This document shows positions 33,019 to 45,029 of a stretch of 64,000 bases of DNA, piece after piece; the stretch's first letter is position 1; each line of letters opens with the position of its first letter. The DNA is from Gammaproteobacteria bacterium (lineage in GTDB: Bacteria > Pseudomonadota > Gammaproteobacteria > UBA6429 > Thiohalophilaceae), in contig JAHECZ010000005.1 of NCBI GenBank assembly GCA_024641475.1, positions 29,808 through 93,807 on the forward strand, read 5' to 3'. The translations under genes were made by a program, and so were the position numbers. The notes below the pieces were generated by a model. The model was not told the origin of the DNA and ran no database searches. It worked only from the letters and a program-made list of their open reading frames with translations.

Positions 33019-33950
33019 TGACCACGCTTTCGCATCAGACAGTACTGTTGAACGAAGCGGTGACAGCTTTGTGTGTCCAGCCCGAAGGTTATTACGTGGA
33101 TGGGACATACGGACGCGGGGGGCATAGTCGCATGATCCTCAGTCAACTTGGGCCGCAAGGTAAATTGCTGGTTATCGATAAGGATCCCATGGCCATTGCC
33201 CAGGCCGAGGTGGATTTTGCCCAAGAGAATCGTACTTATATATATAGGGCCAGTTTTACCCAGATTGGCGAAATAGTGAACAAACTGGGTTGGGCAGGCA
33301 AGGTAAACGGTGTATTGCTGGATTTGGGGGTGTCATCTCCGCAACTGGACGATCCCGAGCGGGGATTCAGTTTTCGGCATAGCGGCCCGTTGGATATGCG
33401 TATGGATACCAGTAGCGGTATGTCTGCAGCGGCCTGGTTGGCGCAAGCCAGTGAGACGGAAATCGCCGATGTGATTTTTCATTATGGTGAAGAACGCTAC
33501 TCACGGCGGATTGCCCGTGCCATTGTCGCCGCTCGCACCGAATTCAGTATTGCGACCACGCAACAACTGGCCGAGATTATTGCCGCTGCCGTACCGACGC
33601 GGGAGCGCCACAAAGATCCTGCCACGCGTAGTTTTATGGCGATACGCATTTTTATTAATCGTGAACTGGAAGATCTGCAACAGTGTTTGGCGCAATTGCA
33701 TGACATTCTCGCACCGCTCGGGCGAATCGTCATTATCAGTTTTCACTCGCTGGAAGACCGTATCGTAAAAAGATTCATGCGGGATATGAGTCGAGGTGAA
33801 CAACTACCCCCGGACTTACCCATTGTTCATGTCGAACTGAAACATAAATGGCGATTGATCGGCAAAGCAATTAAACCCTCCGACGAGGAAACCAAGCGTA
33901 ATGTACGTGCCCGCAGTGCGGTGTTGCGCGTCGCGGAGAAGCTCGCATGA
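33018..33950 (+). CDS. rsmH: 16S rRNA (cytosine1402-N4)-methyltransferase
   Basis: HQTVLLNEAVTAL, YVDGTYGRGGHSRMIL; 310 aa. Confidence 0.98.
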   Translation: MTTLSHQTVLLNEAVTALCVQPEGYYVDGTYGRGGHSRMILSQLGPQGKLLVIDKDPMAIAQAEVDFAQENRTYIYRASFTQIGEIVNKLGWAGKVNGVLLDLGVSSPQLDDPERGFSFRHSGPLDMRMDTSSGMSAAAWLAQASETEIADVIFHYGEERYSRRIARAIVAARTEFSIATTQQLAEIIAAAVPTRERHKDPATRSFMAIRIFINRELEDLQQCLAQLHDILAPLGRIVIISFHSLEDRIVKRFMRDMSRGEQLPPDLPIVHVELKHKWRLIGKAIKPSDEETKRNVRARSAVLRVAEKLA

Positions 33951-34213
33951 TGTTGAAACTATTTAATGTCGTCCTGTTGATTCTGGTTGTCATGTCAGCC
34001 TTTGGCGTTATTTATGCGAAACACGAGAATCGCAAACTCTACGTCCAGTTTCGTGAATCACAAAAACAACGTGATGCACTCGATGTGGACTGGGGACGTT
34101 TACAACTTGAACAAAGCACCTGGGCGACGCATAGCCGTATCGAAGAAGTGGCACGCAAGAAATTGGCCATGCGTAATGTGGAATTTGGTGCAGCAGTGAT
34201 TATCAAGCCATGA
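33947..34213 (+). CDS. ftsL: Cell division protein FtsL
   Basis: 88 aa, single TM plus coiled coil, between rsmH and ftsI. Confidence 0.92.
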   Translation: MMLKLFNVVLLILVVMSAFGVIYAKHENRKLYVQFRESQKQRDALDVDWGRLQLEQSTWATHSRIEEVARKKLAMRNVEFGAAVIIKP

Positions 34214-35922
34214 AAGCGCTTACACCTCAGATAAATAGTCGCTTACGATATTTCACTGTCTTGGTGGGTATAATCCTGGTCAGTCTGATTTTGTCGTTGC
34301 GCGCATTTCAGTTAATTGTTCTCAACAAGCAATTTTTGCAAAACCAGGGTGACGCACGGAGCTTGCGGACACTGCCGCTGCCTGCACATCGTGGCATGAT
34401 CATGGATCGACATGGACAACCGTTAGCGGTCAGCACACCGGTTGATTCCATCTGGGCTAACCCGACTCAATTCGAAATTAGTAAAAATCAACTACAGGCG
34501 TTGGCTAAACTTCTCGAAATGACGCCTAAAGCTGTCACGGATTTGATCAAGTCACGTGCGGATAAAGAATTTATCTATCTTAAACGTCATGGTACACCGG
34601 AAGTGGCACAACAGGTGATGGCGCTGAATATTCCTGGCGTGTCATTGCTACGTGAATATCGTCGTTATTATCCTGATGGTGAAGTTTTTGCACACGTCAT
34701 CGGAATGACGAATGTCGATGATGATGGACAGGAAGGAATCGAGCTTGGCTATGATTCCTGGTTGCATGGCACCAATGGCGTACAAACTGTCATGAAAGAT
34801 CGGCTTGGCCAGGTTATCAAGGACGTGGATCTGAAAAAACAACCACGACCGGGTAAAGATATTATTCTGAGTCTGGATCGTCGCCTGCAGTATCTTGCGT
34901 ACCGCGAATTAAAAAGTGCTGTGTTTGCCCATAAAGCAAAATCCGGTTCGGCAGTTATTCTGGATGTGCAGACGGGTGAAATATTGGCGATGGTAAATCA
35001 ACCCGCGTTGAATCCGAACAACCGTGAAGATTATGAGAGTTACCGATCGCGTAACCGGGCAGTGACCGATTTATTTGAACCCGGTTCAACCATCAAGCCC
35101 TTTACGATTGCGGCGGCGCTGGAATCCGGCAAATTCAAACCAACAACGTTAATTGATACTGCCCCAGGAACATTTCAGGTGGGACGCATGACCGTGCACG
35201 ATGTACACAATTACGGTCGACTGGATCTGGTTGGTATTATTCAAAAATCCAGTAACGTCGGCGCTTCCAAGATCGCATTATCATTGCCAGCGAAATTAAT
35301 GTTAGCGATACATCAGCAAGTGGGTTTTGGCGCCAGTACGAATAGCGGCTTCCCGGGTGAAGTCGGTGGTGAGTTAGTGCCGTCGCGTTATGACCGCGAG
35401 ATTGAACGCGCTACCTTGTCATATGGTTACGGAATATCGGTGACGACATTGCAACTGGCACGAGCCTACGCTGTATTGGCCGCCGATGGTGTACGACGGC
35501 CGGTCAGCTTTTTATTGCAATCCAATGGTGTAGCGGGCGAACAGGTAATACCGGCCAGGATCACCCAACAAATTCGTTCCATGATGGAAACCGTGGTGGA
35601 AGAAGGTGGCACTGCCGTGAAAGCCAGTATTCCCGGTTATATGGTGGCGGGTAAGACAGGCACGGTGAAAAAACTCGATCGCAATGGTTACACTGAGAAT
35701 AAATATGTTGCTGTGTTTGCCGGTATTGCACCTGCAAATCGTCCGCGACTGGTCATGGCGATTGCTATTCATGAACCACAAGGCAAAAATTACTACGGCG
35801 GTGAGGTTGCCGCTCCGGTTTTTGCCCGCGTCATGTCTGGCGCATTACGGTTGATGGATATCCCACCTGATGACGTTCCTGTCACCAAAGCACAATTAGC
35901 CTATCTGGATGGGCGCCCATGA
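34210..35922 (+). CDS. ftsI: Peptidoglycan D,D-transpeptidase FtsI (PBP3)
   Basis: Penicillin-binding motifs FEPGSTIKPFT, KSSNVGASK, AGKTGTVKK. Confidence 0.97.
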   Translation: MKALTPQINSRLRYFTVLVGIILVSLILSLRAFQLIVLNKQFLQNQGDARSLRTLPLPAHRGMIMDRHGQPLAVSTPVDSIWANPTQFEISKNQLQALAKLLEMTPKAVTDLIKSRADKEFIYLKRHGTPEVAQQVMALNIPGVSLLREYRRYYPDGEVFAHVIGMTNVDDDGQEGIELGYDSWLHGTNGVQTVMKDRLGQVIKDVDLKKQPRPGKDIILSLDRRLQYLAYRELKSAVFAHKAKSGSAVILDVQTGEILAMVNQPALNPNNREDYESYRSRNRAVTDLFEPGSTIKPFTIAAALESGKFKPTTLIDTAPGTFQVGRMTVHDVHNYGRLDLVGIIQKSSNVGASKIALSLPAKLMLAIHQQVGFGASTNSGFPGEVGGELVPSRYDREIERATLSYGYGISVTTLQLARAYAVLAADGVRRPVSFLLQSNGVAGEQVIPARITQQIRSMMETVVEEGGTAVKASIPGYMVAGKTGTVKKLDRNGYTENKYVAVFAGIAPANRPRLVMAIAIHEPQGKNYYGGEVAAPVFARVMSGALRLMDIPPDDVPVTKAQLAYLDGRP

Positions 35923-37454
35923 TGAGCGCGCTAAAACAGATATCCGCTATGATGCTCAGTGATCTGTTGCAAGGAATTGCCACAGTATCTGCGGATGCGG
36001 ATCGTCCGGTGCGTCAGTTAATTATTGATAGTAGAAAAATTCAGCAAGGCGATGTATTCATCGCCTGTATCGGTCAAAGCAGTGATGGCCGACATTATAT
36101 TGATCAGGCAATCGCGCAAGGTGCGGTTGCCATATTATGGGACAGTGATCGTACAACCGTTCCCATACCGTTGAGTTGGCGCCATTCCCCTGGCGGGATA
36201 CGCGTGCCCTGCATCGCGATAAACAATTTGACTCAACTAGTCGGCGTTCTCGCCGACGTTTTCTATCAGGCGCCATCAAAAGCCATGTATATGGTGGGAG
36301 TCACGGGAACCAATGGAAAAACTTCCACCACGCAATTCATTGCGCAGACAATAGCGCCGAAATTTAAATGTGGTGTGATCGGTACACTCGGCTGGGGTTA
36401 TCCGCAACAATTGCAGCAATCGCAACACACCACACCGGATGGCATCACGACGCAGCATTGGTTAGCGGAACTGCGTGATAGCGGTGCCCAAGCAGTCGCC
36501 ATGGAAGTTTCCTCGCATGCACTGGATCAGGCGCGTATTCAGGGCGTGTCGATCGATTGTGCGGTGTTTACCAATCTGACCCATGATCATCTGGATTATC
36601 ACAAAGACATGCAGAGCTATGCGCAGGCGAAACAGAAATTGTTTGTCTGGCCATCGCTCAAGCAGGCTGTGATTAATCTTGATGATACCTATGGGCGTGA
36701 ATTACAGAAAGTATTGGCGCCAGCAACAGCGGTGCTTACCTACGGCATGCAGGCAGAACACGGGAAAGCAGATTTGTTTGCTACTGACATCAAATTGTCA
36801 GCAACAGGTCTGGCCTTCCGTGTAATCACTCCCTGGGGTGAAGGTCACGTCAAGGTCCCATTATTTGGACGCTTCAATATCAGTAATTTGCTGGCAACAC
36901 TTGGTGTACTGTTACATGCCAGGCTGGAATTGTCACAGGCTTTGGCAAGACTGAATCAGGTTTCACCGGTGGCCGGACGTATGCAGTTATTACGTTCGCA
37001 ACGACATGCTACCGTGGTCGTGGATTATGCGCATACCCCGGATGCACTTGAGCAGGCATTAACATCATTGCGTGATCATGCGCAAGGCAAGTTATGGTGT
37101 GTGTTTGGTTGTGGCGGCAATCGTGACCAGACAAAACGACCCATGATGGGTGCGATAGTTGAGCAGCATGCGGATCGGCTGGTCATTACCAGTGATAATC
37201 CGCGTCATGAAGATGCGCAAGTTATTATTGATCAGATCAAGACAGGGCTGCGTCAACCGGGCAATGCAACAATTCAGTTGGATCGTCGTCTGGCAATACA
37301 TTATGCATTGGCCAATGCAAAAGCCGATGACATTGTGCTGATTGCCGGCAAAGGTCACGAAACCTATCAGCAAATTGGTGAACAGAAATTGCCTTTTAGC
37401 GATGTTGCGGAAGTGCAATCCTATTTTAAAGAGGTGGGTGATTATGTCACTTAA
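35919..37454 (+). CDS. murE: UDP-MurNAc-tripeptide ligase MurE
   Basis: VGVTGTNGKTSTTQFIAQ; DNPRHEDA motif of DAP-adding MurE. Confidence 0.97.
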   Translation: MMSALKQISAMMLSDLLQGIATVSADADRPVRQLIIDSRKIQQGDVFIACIGQSSDGRHYIDQAIAQGAVAILWDSDRTTVPIPLSWRHSPGGIRVPCIAINNLTQLVGVLADVFYQAPSKAMYMVGVTGTNGKTSTTQFIAQTIAPKFKCGVIGTLGWGYPQQLQQSQHTTPDGITTQHWLAELRDSGAQAVAMEVSSHALDQARIQGVSIDCAVFTNLTHDHLDYHKDMQSYAQAKQKLFVWPSLKQAVINLDDTYGRELQKVLAPATAVLTYGMQAEHGKADLFATDIKLSATGLAFRVITPWGEGHVKVPLFGRFNISNLLATLGVLLHARLELSQALARLNQVSPVAGRMQLLRSQRHATVVVDYAHTPDALEQALTSLRDHAQGKLWCVFGCGGNRDQTKRPMMGAIVEQHADRLVITSDNPRHEDAQVIIDQIKTGLRQPGNATIQLDRRLAIHYALANAKADDIVLIAGKGHETYQQIGEQKLPFSDVAEVQSYFKEVGDYVT

Positions 37455-38799
37455 CTTCAATTGGACACTGGAACGTATAGCATCTGCTGTTGATGCCAAC
37501 CTGTTAGGTACCAGCGCAGCCATTAACGGTGTCAGTACCGATACGCGCACGATTAAGTCTGGCGAATTATTTATCGCGTTACATGGTCCGAACTTCGATG
37601 CGCATGAATTTGTTGCTTTGGCTGTGCAACAGGGTGCAGCTGCAGTACTTGTCGAACGGCAGGTGAATGTTCCGGTGCCACAACTCGTGGTTGACGATGC
37701 GCGTCTGGCTCTGGGAAAACTGGCGTCTGCATGGCGGCAGCAATTTAATATTCCCGTGATTGCGATTACCGGCAGCAATGGGAAAACCACCGTGAAGGAA
37801 ATGCTGGCGTCGATCTGCGCGCAACGCGGAGAGGTTTTATACACACGTGGTAATTTGAATAATGACATCGGTGTACCGCTGACACTGTTGCAGATCAATC
37901 AATCGCATGATTTTGCGGTGATTGAACTGGGAGCCAATCATGCGGGTGAAATCGCATATCTGACACAACTGGTAAAGCCTGATGTGGCGTTGATCAACAA
38001 TGCCGGCCCGGCACATCTGGAAGGTTTTGGCAGCCTCGCTGGCGTGGCGCAGGCCAAGGGTGAAATATACGGTGGTTTGGCCGCAAACGGGATTGGCATT
38101 GTGAATGCAGATGATGCTTTTGCAACGTTATGGCGTAAATTGTGTGGCCAACATTCCGTTATCGACTTTGGCATAAATAACACGGCAAAAATAACTGCGC
38201 AGTGGACTGTATCGACATCAGGTAGTCACGTGCATGTAAATACTCCGCAAGGTAATTGCGAAGTGCAGTTGCGATTGCTGGGGCTGCACAATGTCATGAA
38301 TGCACTGGCTGCCAGTGCAGCAGCCTGTGCAATAGGCTGTACCGCCGAACAAATCAAACTTGGACTGGAAGCAGTGATGCCGGTCAAGGGGCGTTTACAA
38401 CTCAAATCCGGCAAACGCGGTAGTCGCATTATCGATGACACCTATAACGCCAATCCGGTTTCATTCAAGGCGGCGTTGGATGTTCTGAAGGTATTTCCGG
38501 GGCAACATTATGTGGCTCTGGGAGATATGGGCGAATTGGGTCCTGATACAGAAAAATTGCATCGTGACGTTGGTGTCTATGCGCAATCCTGCGATGTGCA
38601 ACATTTGTATACCGTCGGGATGTTTGGCCGATTTGCGGCAGAAGGGTTTGGCAAGCAGGCACAAGTCTTTACGGAGCAACCGCAATTAATCTCGGCACTG
38701 GCAGCGGAATTGTCCAGTGATGTCACGTTGTTAGTGAAAGGTTCGCGTTCGGCGCACATGGAAAATGTCGTCAATGCGTTAACACAAACAGAGGGCTGA
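37444..38799 (+). CDS. murF: UDP-MurNAc-tripeptide-D-Ala-D-Ala ligase MurF
   Basis: [20 protein letters not shown] at 37444 ([12 protein letters not shown]). Confidence 0.96.
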   Translation: MSLNFNWTLERIASAVDANLLGTSAAINGVSTDTRTIKSGELFIALHGPNFDAHEFVALAVQQGAAAVLVERQVNVPVPQLVVDDARLALGKLASAWRQQFNIPVIAITGSNGKTTVKEMLASICAQRGEVLYTRGNLNNDIGVPLTLLQINQSHDFAVIELGANHAGEIAYLTQLVKPDVALINNAGPAHLEGFGSLAGVAQAKGEIYGGLAANGIGIVNADDAFATLWRKLCGQHSVIDFGINNTAKITAQWTVSTSGSHVHVNTPQGNCEVQLRLLGLHNVMNALAASAAACAIGCTAEQIKLGLEAVMPVKGRLQLKSGKRGSRIIDDTYNANPVSFKAALDVLKVFPGQHYVALGDMGELGPDTEKLHRDVGVYAQSCDVQHLYTVGMFGRFAAEGFGKQAQVFTEQPQLISALAAELSSDVTLLVKGSRSAHMENVVNALTQTEG

Positions 38800-38804
38800 G
38801 TAAG

Positions 38805-39890
38805 GTGTTATTTCATTTAGCGGATTATCTGGAAAAATATTACAGTGGATTTAACGTGTTTGGGTATTTAACCTTTCGCGCCATCCTGGGCGTGCTAACT
38901 GCCTTGGTTATTTCATTACTCGTAGGTCCAGCAATGATTCGTAAGCTCAGCACCTACAAAATTGGCCAGACGGTACGCAATGATGGGCCACAATCACATT
39001 TCTCCAAGGCTGGCACGCCAACAATGGGTGGCGCCTTGATTCTGGTAGCGGTCGCTATCAGTACATTATTGTGGGCGGATCTGACCAATCGGCATACCTG
39101 GGTTGTGCTGGCGGTGACATTGGTATTTGGTGTCATTGGTTGGGTCGATGATTACAAAAAATTAATCAAACGTGATTCGCGGGGTTTGATAGCGCGCTAC
39201 AAATATTTTTGGCAATCCGTTGGCGCACTGGCGGCTGCATTTTTTTTATTCTATACCGCGAAGTTGCCAGGCGAGACAGCTTTAATCGTACCGTTGTTTA
39301 AAACCGTGGCAATTCCGCTAAGCGCGCCGATATTCATTTTATTAGCCTATTTCGTCATTGTGGGCACCAGTAATGCCGTGAATCTCACCGACGGTCTTGA
39401 CGGTCTGGCAATCATGCCGACGGTCATGGTTGGCGGGGCATTAGGAATCTTTGCTTACGTCGCTGGTCACAAGGCGTTTGCGACTTATCTGGCGATTCCG
39501 CACATACCGGGTATCGGCGAGTTAGCCATTTTTTGTGGTGCATTGGTCGGAGCTGGATTGGGATTTCTGTGGTTCAACACCTACCCTGCACAAGTATTCA
39601 TGGGTGATGTCGGCGCCTTGGCTTTGGGTGCCGCCTTGGGTGTGGTTGCCGTGATGGTGCGACAGGAATTGGTGTTGTTCATCATGGGCGGTGTATTTGT
39701 TATGGAAACCGTGTCGGTGATCTTGCAGGTGGCATCATTCAAATTAACCGGTAAACGGATATTTCGTATGGCACCGATTCATCACCATTTTGAATTGAAA
39801 GGTTGGCCGGAACCACGCGTGATTGTGCGCTTCTGGATCATCACGGTGATTCTGGTATTGGTTGGTTTGGCTACGCTGAAGATTCGCTAA
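38805..39890 (+). CDS. mraY: Phospho-MurNAc-pentapeptide transferase
   Basis: 361 aa multi-[34 protein letters not shown]. Confidence 0.98.
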   Translation: MLFHLADYLEKYYSGFNVFGYLTFRAILGVLTALVISLLVGPAMIRKLSTYKIGQTVRNDGPQSHFSKAGTPTMGGALILVAVAISTLLWADLTNRHTWVVLAVTLVFGVIGWVDDYKKLIKRDSRGLIARYKYFWQSVGALAAAFFLFYTAKLPGETALIVPLFKTVAIPLSAPIFILLAYFVIVGTSNAVNLTDGLDGLAIMPTVMVGGALGIFAYVAGHKAFATYLAIPHIPGIGELAIFCGALVGAGLGFLWFNTYPAQVFMGDVGALALGAALGVVAVMVRQELVLFIMGGVFVMETVSVILQVASFKLTGKRIFRMAPIHHHFELKGWPEPRVIVRFWIITVILVLVGLATLKIR

Positions 39891-39899
39891 ACGGATTAA

Positions 39900-41291
39900 A
39901 TGATGCAAACAGCGACACACAAACATGATTCGGTAAACTGCCCGCAAATATTTGCGGGTAAGCGGGTCATGGTTGTTGGCTTGGGTAAGACAGGATTATC
40001 CGTGGTGCGGTTCCTGCAACAACGTGGTGTACAGTTTGCTGTTGCGGACAGTCGCGTACATCCGCCTGGTTTGAAAGATATGCAGGAGGATTTCCCGGAT
40101 GTGCCGATCTTTCTCGGTGAATTTGATCCGCAGGTATTTGCCAGTATCGATACCCTGGTAGTGAGCCCTGGCATTGCTATATCGACGCCCGTGATAGCTG
40201 CGTGTGCGCAACGTGGTGCAGAAATAATTGGTGACGTGGAAATATTTGCACGTTGTGTGCAGAAACCTGTTATCGCCATCACTGGATCGAATGGTAAAAG
40301 TACGGTGACAACATTGGTTGCTGAAATGGTACGTCAGTCGGATCGCCGGGTTGCGGCTGGGGCCAACCTGGGTATTCCCGCATTGGATTTGCTGGAACAA
40401 GATCCGGATATTTATGTGCTGGAACTGTCCAGCTTTCAGTTGGAGACCACGCATTCGTTGAACGCCAGTGCCAGCACGATTTTGAATCTTAGTGAAGATC
40501 ATATGGATCGTTATGACACTATTAAAGAATATGTTGCCGCCAAGGCGAAGATATTTGCCGGGAATGGCACGATAGTGAGCAATGATGATGATCCGCTGGT
40601 CAGTGCGTTAGTGAAATCACAGGCGAAGAACCGCAAAGTGTTGCACTTCAAACTGGCCACCCCACAAAGTAAAACAGAATTTGGCATACGGCGTGTCGCC
40701 GACCAGGACTGGCTGGCACATGCAGATGAAGAGATATTGCCGGTAGCGGCAATGCAAATCAAAGGTCAACATAATGTAGCGAATGCGCTGGCGGCGCTTG
40801 CTTTAGGTGTCGCCATGGAACTACCTCTGCACGCCATGCAAAACGCATTACAACAATTCCCTGGGTTGCCACATCGCAGTCAATGGATACTCGAGAAAGA
40901 TGGAGTCAATTGGTACAACGATTCCAAGGGCACGAACGTCGGCGCCTCGTTAGCGGCGATTGCCGGTATTCCAGCCAATAAATTGATTGTAATACTAGGT
41001 GGTTTGGGCAAAGAGCAGGATTTCACACCGCTGCGTGCACCGTTGCAACAACGCGCTCGACATGTCTTATTGATCGGTAAAGATGCCCCACTGATTGCCA
41101 AAACCCTGGGTGACACTATTCCACAAAGTTTCGTCCAAGATTTGGATGAGGCGATTCATCAGGCAAGGCAACTGGCGCAATCCGGTGATGCCGTATTGCT
41201 TTCACCCGCGTGCGCGAGTTTTGACATGTTCAGTGGTTATGAACAGCGTGGCGAAATATTCATGCAACGTGTAAAGGTGCTGTTGGCATGA
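39900..41291 (+). CDS. murD: UDP-MurNAc-L-alanine:D-glutamate ligase MurD
   Basis: ITGSNGKSTVTTLVAEM; GLGKTGLSVVRFL. Confidence 0.97.
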   Translation: MMQTATHKHDSVNCPQIFAGKRVMVVGLGKTGLSVVRFLQQRGVQFAVADSRVHPPGLKDMQEDFPDVPIFLGEFDPQVFASIDTLVVSPGIAISTPVIAACAQRGAEIIGDVEIFARCVQKPVIAITGSNGKSTVTTLVAEMVRQSDRRVAAGANLGIPALDLLEQDPDIYVLELSSFQLETTHSLNASASTILNLSEDHMDRYDTIKEYVAAKAKIFAGNGTIVSNDDDPLVSALVKSQAKNRKVLHFKLATPQSKTEFGIRRVADQDWLAHADEEILPVAAMQIKGQHNVANALAALALGVAMELPLHAMQNALQQFPGLPHRSQWILEKDGVNWYNDSKGTNVGASLAAIAGIPANKLIVILGGLGKEQDFTPLRAPLQQRARHVLLIGKDAPLIAKTLGDTIPQSFVQDLDEAIHQARQLAQSGDAVLLSPACASFDMFSGYEQRGEIFMQRVKVLLA

Positions 41292-42490
41292 AATCTGATA
41301 TGACAATGTATCTACATAATGCCTGGAACGACGATGCAGCGCAGGGTGAAGCACCCTGGCCAATAGATTACTGGTTGTTGGGCAGCAGTATCATGCTGCT
41401 CATTCTGGGGCTGATTATGGTTGGCTCTGCATCAGTATCCGTCGCAGAAAAACAGGTTGGTGATCCATTTTATTTTTTATGGCGGCAATTGATGTTTACC
41501 GGTGTAGGCGTCTTCACCACAATGGCCGTAGTACGTATTCCGTTGCGTGTGTGGGGATCACTTGGATTGGTGATGATGATCATTAGCGTTGGGTTATTGC
41601 TAATGGTGTTCATTCCTGGATTGGGACGCACTGTAAATGGCAGTGCCCGTTGGGTGAGTCTGGCTGGATTTAACATGCAGCCATCCGAGATTGTGAAATT
41701 ATTCTGCGTATTGTATATGGCGGGTTATCTGGTACGTCATGAAGAAGCGGTTAAACAAAGTCTGGGCGGCTTTATTCGGCCACTCTTGTTGCTCATGGTA
41801 TTGATCGTGTTGTTATTGCTGGAACCGGATTTTGGTTCGGCGGCGGTCTTGATTGTTACTGTTGTTGGCATGTTGTGGTTAGGTGGTGTGCCGGCATCAC
41901 GCTTCACAGTATTGATGGGGCTGGCAGTCGCGCTGTTATCAGCATTGGCCTTGGGATCGCATTATCGTGTGCAACGGCTCATGACATTTATGAATCCCTG
42001 GGATGATCCATTTAACAGTGGCTTCCAATTGACTCAGGCATTGATCGCCTTCGGTCGTGGAGAGTGGTTTGGTGTTGGTTTGGGTGCGAGCGTACAAAAA
42101 TTATTTTATTTGCCGGAAGCACATACGGATTTTTTGTTTGCAGTATTGGCTGAAGAGTTAGGTTTGATGGGCGTGATGGTCGTGATCACTCTGTTTACGA
42201 TATTGGTATTACGCGCATTACGCATCGGCCGTGCCGCCGAACGTCGGGATCGCCCATTTGCTGCGTTTGTGGCCTACGGCATTGGCATCTGGATTGGCTT
42301 GCAGGCGTTTATCAATATGGGCGTGAATATGGGTGTGTTACCCACCAAAGGTTTGACATTACCGTTCATGAGTTATGGTGGTAGCAGCATCGTGGTGATG
42401 TGCATCGCCCTGGGTTTATTGCTACGCGCAGACTATGAAACACGCCGTGATGATCGCCCCACCCAGAGGTCAACATACACGCCATGGTAA
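41288..42490 (+). CDS. ftsW: Lipid II glycosyltransferase / cell division protein FtsW
   Basis: SEDS family; PSEIVKLFCVLYMAGYL; GLTLPFMSYGGSS. Confidence 0.97.
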   Translation: MKSDMTMYLHNAWNDDAAQGEAPWPIDYWLLGSSIMLLILGLIMVGSASVSVAEKQVGDPFYFLWRQLMFTGVGVFTTMAVVRIPLRVWGSLGLVMMIISVGLLLMVFIPGLGRTVNGSARWVSLAGFNMQPSEIVKLFCVLYMAGYLVRHEEAVKQSLGGFIRPLLLLMVLIVLLLLEPDFGSAAVLIVTVVGMLWLGGVPASRFTVLMGLAVALLSALALGSHYRVQRLMTFMNPWDDPFNSGFQLTQALIAFGRGEWFGVGLGASVQKLFYLPEAHTDFLFAVLAEELGLMGVMVVITLFTILVLRALRIGRAAERRDRPFAAFVAYGIGIWIGLQAFINMGVNMGVLPTKGLTLPFMSYGGSSIVVMCIALGLLLRADYETRRDDRPTQRSTYTPW

Positions 42491-43575
42491 CGAATTCTGC
42501 AACGATATTAGTGATGGCTGGCGGTACCGGTGGTCATGTATTCCCGGCATTAGCGGTAGCGCAGGATCTACGCGGACGCGGACATAAGGTGCACTGGTTG
42601 GGAACACGACATGGAATGGAAAATGACATTGTGCCACGTGAAGGATTTCCGATTGAATACCTTAGCGTTAAAGGTTTGCGTGGCAAAGGAATCATGGGTT
42701 GGCTGTTAGCGCCTGGCCGGTTGTTATTGGCTTTGACACAAGCCATACGCATTTGTGTGCGGCTGCAGCCACATGCAGTATTAGGTATGGGCGGATTTGT
42801 CACCGGTCCGGGTGGTTTGGCCAGCTGGTTGTTGCGTCGACCGTTGCTAATTCATGAGCAAAATGCCATACCGGGTTTAACCAATCGCTGGTTAGCACTT
42901 TTTGCCAACCGAGTGCTGCAAGCCTTTCCCGGAAGTTTTAAATCACAGCGTCATGCTGTGGTCACCGGAAATCCAGTGCGACATGGAATTTTAACGATAG
43001 CGGCGACGGCGCAACGCTATCAGGCGCGGCAAGATGCACTGCACCTGTTAGTTATCGGTGGCAGCCTGGGTGCGCAGGCACTAAATGACATGGTTCCTGC
43101 GGCGTTGGCACAACTTGATGTAGACCTCCGCCCAATCGTTTGGCATCAGGCAGGCAAACAAAAGGATCAGGCGACACAAGCGCGTTATAACGAATTCAAG
43201 GTTCCGGCGCGGGTTGTTCCGTTTATAACCGATATGGCGGAAGCCTATAGTTGGGCGGATATTATTATCTGTCGTGCCGGTGCCATGACAATTTCTGAAT
43301 TAAGTAACGTTGGTCTGGCCGCAGTACTGGTGCCATTTCCGCTTGCTGTTGATGATCATCAAACCGCCAATGCACATGTGTTAGCGGATGCCGGTGCAGC
43401 ATTGTTATTACAACAACGTGATTTAACGCCACAGTTATTGGCGTCACAGATGCGTGAGTTATTTTCACAAGGTCGACCACGTTTGCTGGCAATGGCTGAA
43501 GCAGCACGTAAATTGGCTAAACCCGATGCAACCAAAGTAGTTGCCGATCATGTCGTTGAGGTGATGCATGACTAA
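42484..43575 (+). CDS. murG: UDP-GlcNAc:lipid I transferase MurG
   Basis: [28 protein letters not shown]. Confidence 0.98.
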   Translation: MVTNSATILVMAGGTGGHVFPALAVAQDLRGRGHKVHWLGTRHGMENDIVPREGFPIEYLSVKGLRGKGIMGWLLAPGRLLLALTQAIRICVRLQPHAVLGMGGFVTGPGGLASWLLRRPLLIHEQNAIPGLTNRWLALFANRVLQAFPGSFKSQRHAVVTGNPVRHGILTIAATAQRYQARQDALHLLVIGGSLGAQALNDMVPAALAQLDVDLRPIVWHQAGKQKDQATQARYNEFKVPARVVPFITDMAEAYSWADIIICRAGAMTISELSNVGLAAVLVPFPLAVDDHQTANAHVLADAGAALLLQQRDLTPQLLASQMRELFSQGRPRLLAMAEAARKLAKPDATKVVADHVVEVMHD

Positions 43576-45019
43576 AGTGAAACGACGCAAGGCAGATACG
43601 GTAGTACATCATACTGAACCTGGTATGGGTCGAATCCGGCGAATTCATTTTGTCGGTATCGGTGGTGTTGGCATGGGTGGCATTGCCGAAGTGATGTTGA
43701 ATCTCGGTTACCAGGTAAGTGGTTCGGATAAGCAGAGTAATGCCATGACACAACGGCTCGAATCAATGGGTGCCACGATTAATATTGGTCATGCGAGTGA
43801 ATATGTCAGTGACTGCGAGGTCGTGGTTATCTCCAGTGCCGTGCATAACGATAACCCGGAAGTTATTGCAGCACATCAACAACGCATACCGGTTATTCCA
43901 CGTGCAGAAATGCTTGCTGAGTTGATGCGCTTCCGCTATGGCATTGCCATTGCCGGAACTCATGGTAAGACTACCACAACGAGTCTGGTTGCCAGCATTC
44001 TCGCCGAAGGGGGAGTGGATCCGACATTTGTGATTGGTGGTCGGCTGAATAGCGCGGGCACCAATGCACGCCTGGGCACCGGACGATATCTGGTTGCCGA
44101 AGCCGACGAAAGTGATGCATCATTTTTATTGTTACAACCGATGATCGCCATCGTTACTAACATTGATGCCGATCACATGGATACCTACGGCGGTGACTTC
44201 GACAAGCTGCGGCATACATTTATTGATTTCCTGCATCATTTGCCTTTCTATGGTTTGGCAGTGTTGTGTATTGATGATGCCAATGTCTGCTCAATTCTGG
44301 ATGATGTGACCCGGCCAATTTTGACATATGGATTCTCAGGAGAAGCGGATCTCTATGCCTATGACATCGAGCAACATGAATTTACGTCGCGTTTTAAGCT
44401 GGCAATTCGTGGGCAGGATCAACCACTCGCCATTACATTAAATTTGCCGGGTAAACACAATGTCCTCAACGCCACCGCAGCGGTCGCTGTGGCATTACAA
44501 ATTGGCATTGCACCGCAAGCCATTGCCAAAGCCCTGGGTGAGTTCCAGGGAATCGGGCGACGTTTCCATCGTTATGCCGATATCGAGTTACCTGGCAAAC
44601 GTATCCTGCATATTGATGATTATGGTCATCATCCGACGGAAGTCACTGCTGTAATTCGTGCCATACGTGATGGCTGGCCAAATAAACGTCTGGTGTTGGC
44701 CTTTCAGCCACATCGTTATACACGCACACGCGATTTGTTTGAGGATTTTTCTATTGCGTTATCCGAAGTCGATGAATTGATTTTGCTGGATGTCTATCCA
44801 GCGGGAGAAACGCCGATTAGTGGTGCCGATGGCCGAACACTGGCACGAGCGATTCGACATCGTGGTCAGGTAGATCCGGTATTTGTCGAACAAGTAGAGC
44901 AATTACCGCATGCATTGGCGCCAGTATTACATGACGGCGATATTTTAGTGACGCTAGGTGCAGGCAATATCGGCGCGATGGCGGCGAAGTTACAGCAACA
45001 AATGAGCGATCAGCCATGA
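43568..45019 (+). CDS. murC: UDP-N-acetylmuramate:L-alanine ligase MurC
   Basis: [41 protein letters not shown]. Confidence 0.98.
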   Translation: MTKVKRRKADTVVHHTEPGMGRIRRIHFVGIGGVGMGGIAEVMLNLGYQVSGSDKQSNAMTQRLESMGATINIGHASEYVSDCEVVVISSAVHNDNPEVIAAHQQRIPVIPRAEMLAELMRFRYGIAIAGTHGKTTTTSLVASILAEGGVDPTFVIGGRLNSAGTNARLGTGRYLVAEADESDASFLLLQPMIAIVTNIDADHMDTYGGDFDKLRHTFIDFLHHLPFYGLAVLCIDDANVCSILDDVTRPILTYGFSGEADLYAYDIEQHEFTSRFKLAIRGQDQPLAITLNLPGKHNVLNATAAVAVALQIGIAPQAIAKALGEFQGIGRRFHRYADIELPGKRILHIDDYGHHPTEVTAVIRAIRDGWPNKRLVLAFQPHRYTRTRDLFEDFSIALSEVDELILLDVYPAGETPISGADGRTLARAIRHRGQVDPVFVEQVEQLPHALAPVLHDGDILVTLGAGNIGAMAAKLQQQMSDQP

Positions 45020-45029
45020 CAGGCACAAC

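Noticed and set aside
37092-37898. 268-aa minus-strand ORF
   Set aside because: Fully antisense to murE/murF, both of which are clearly real; composition looks like reverse-complement coding sequence.
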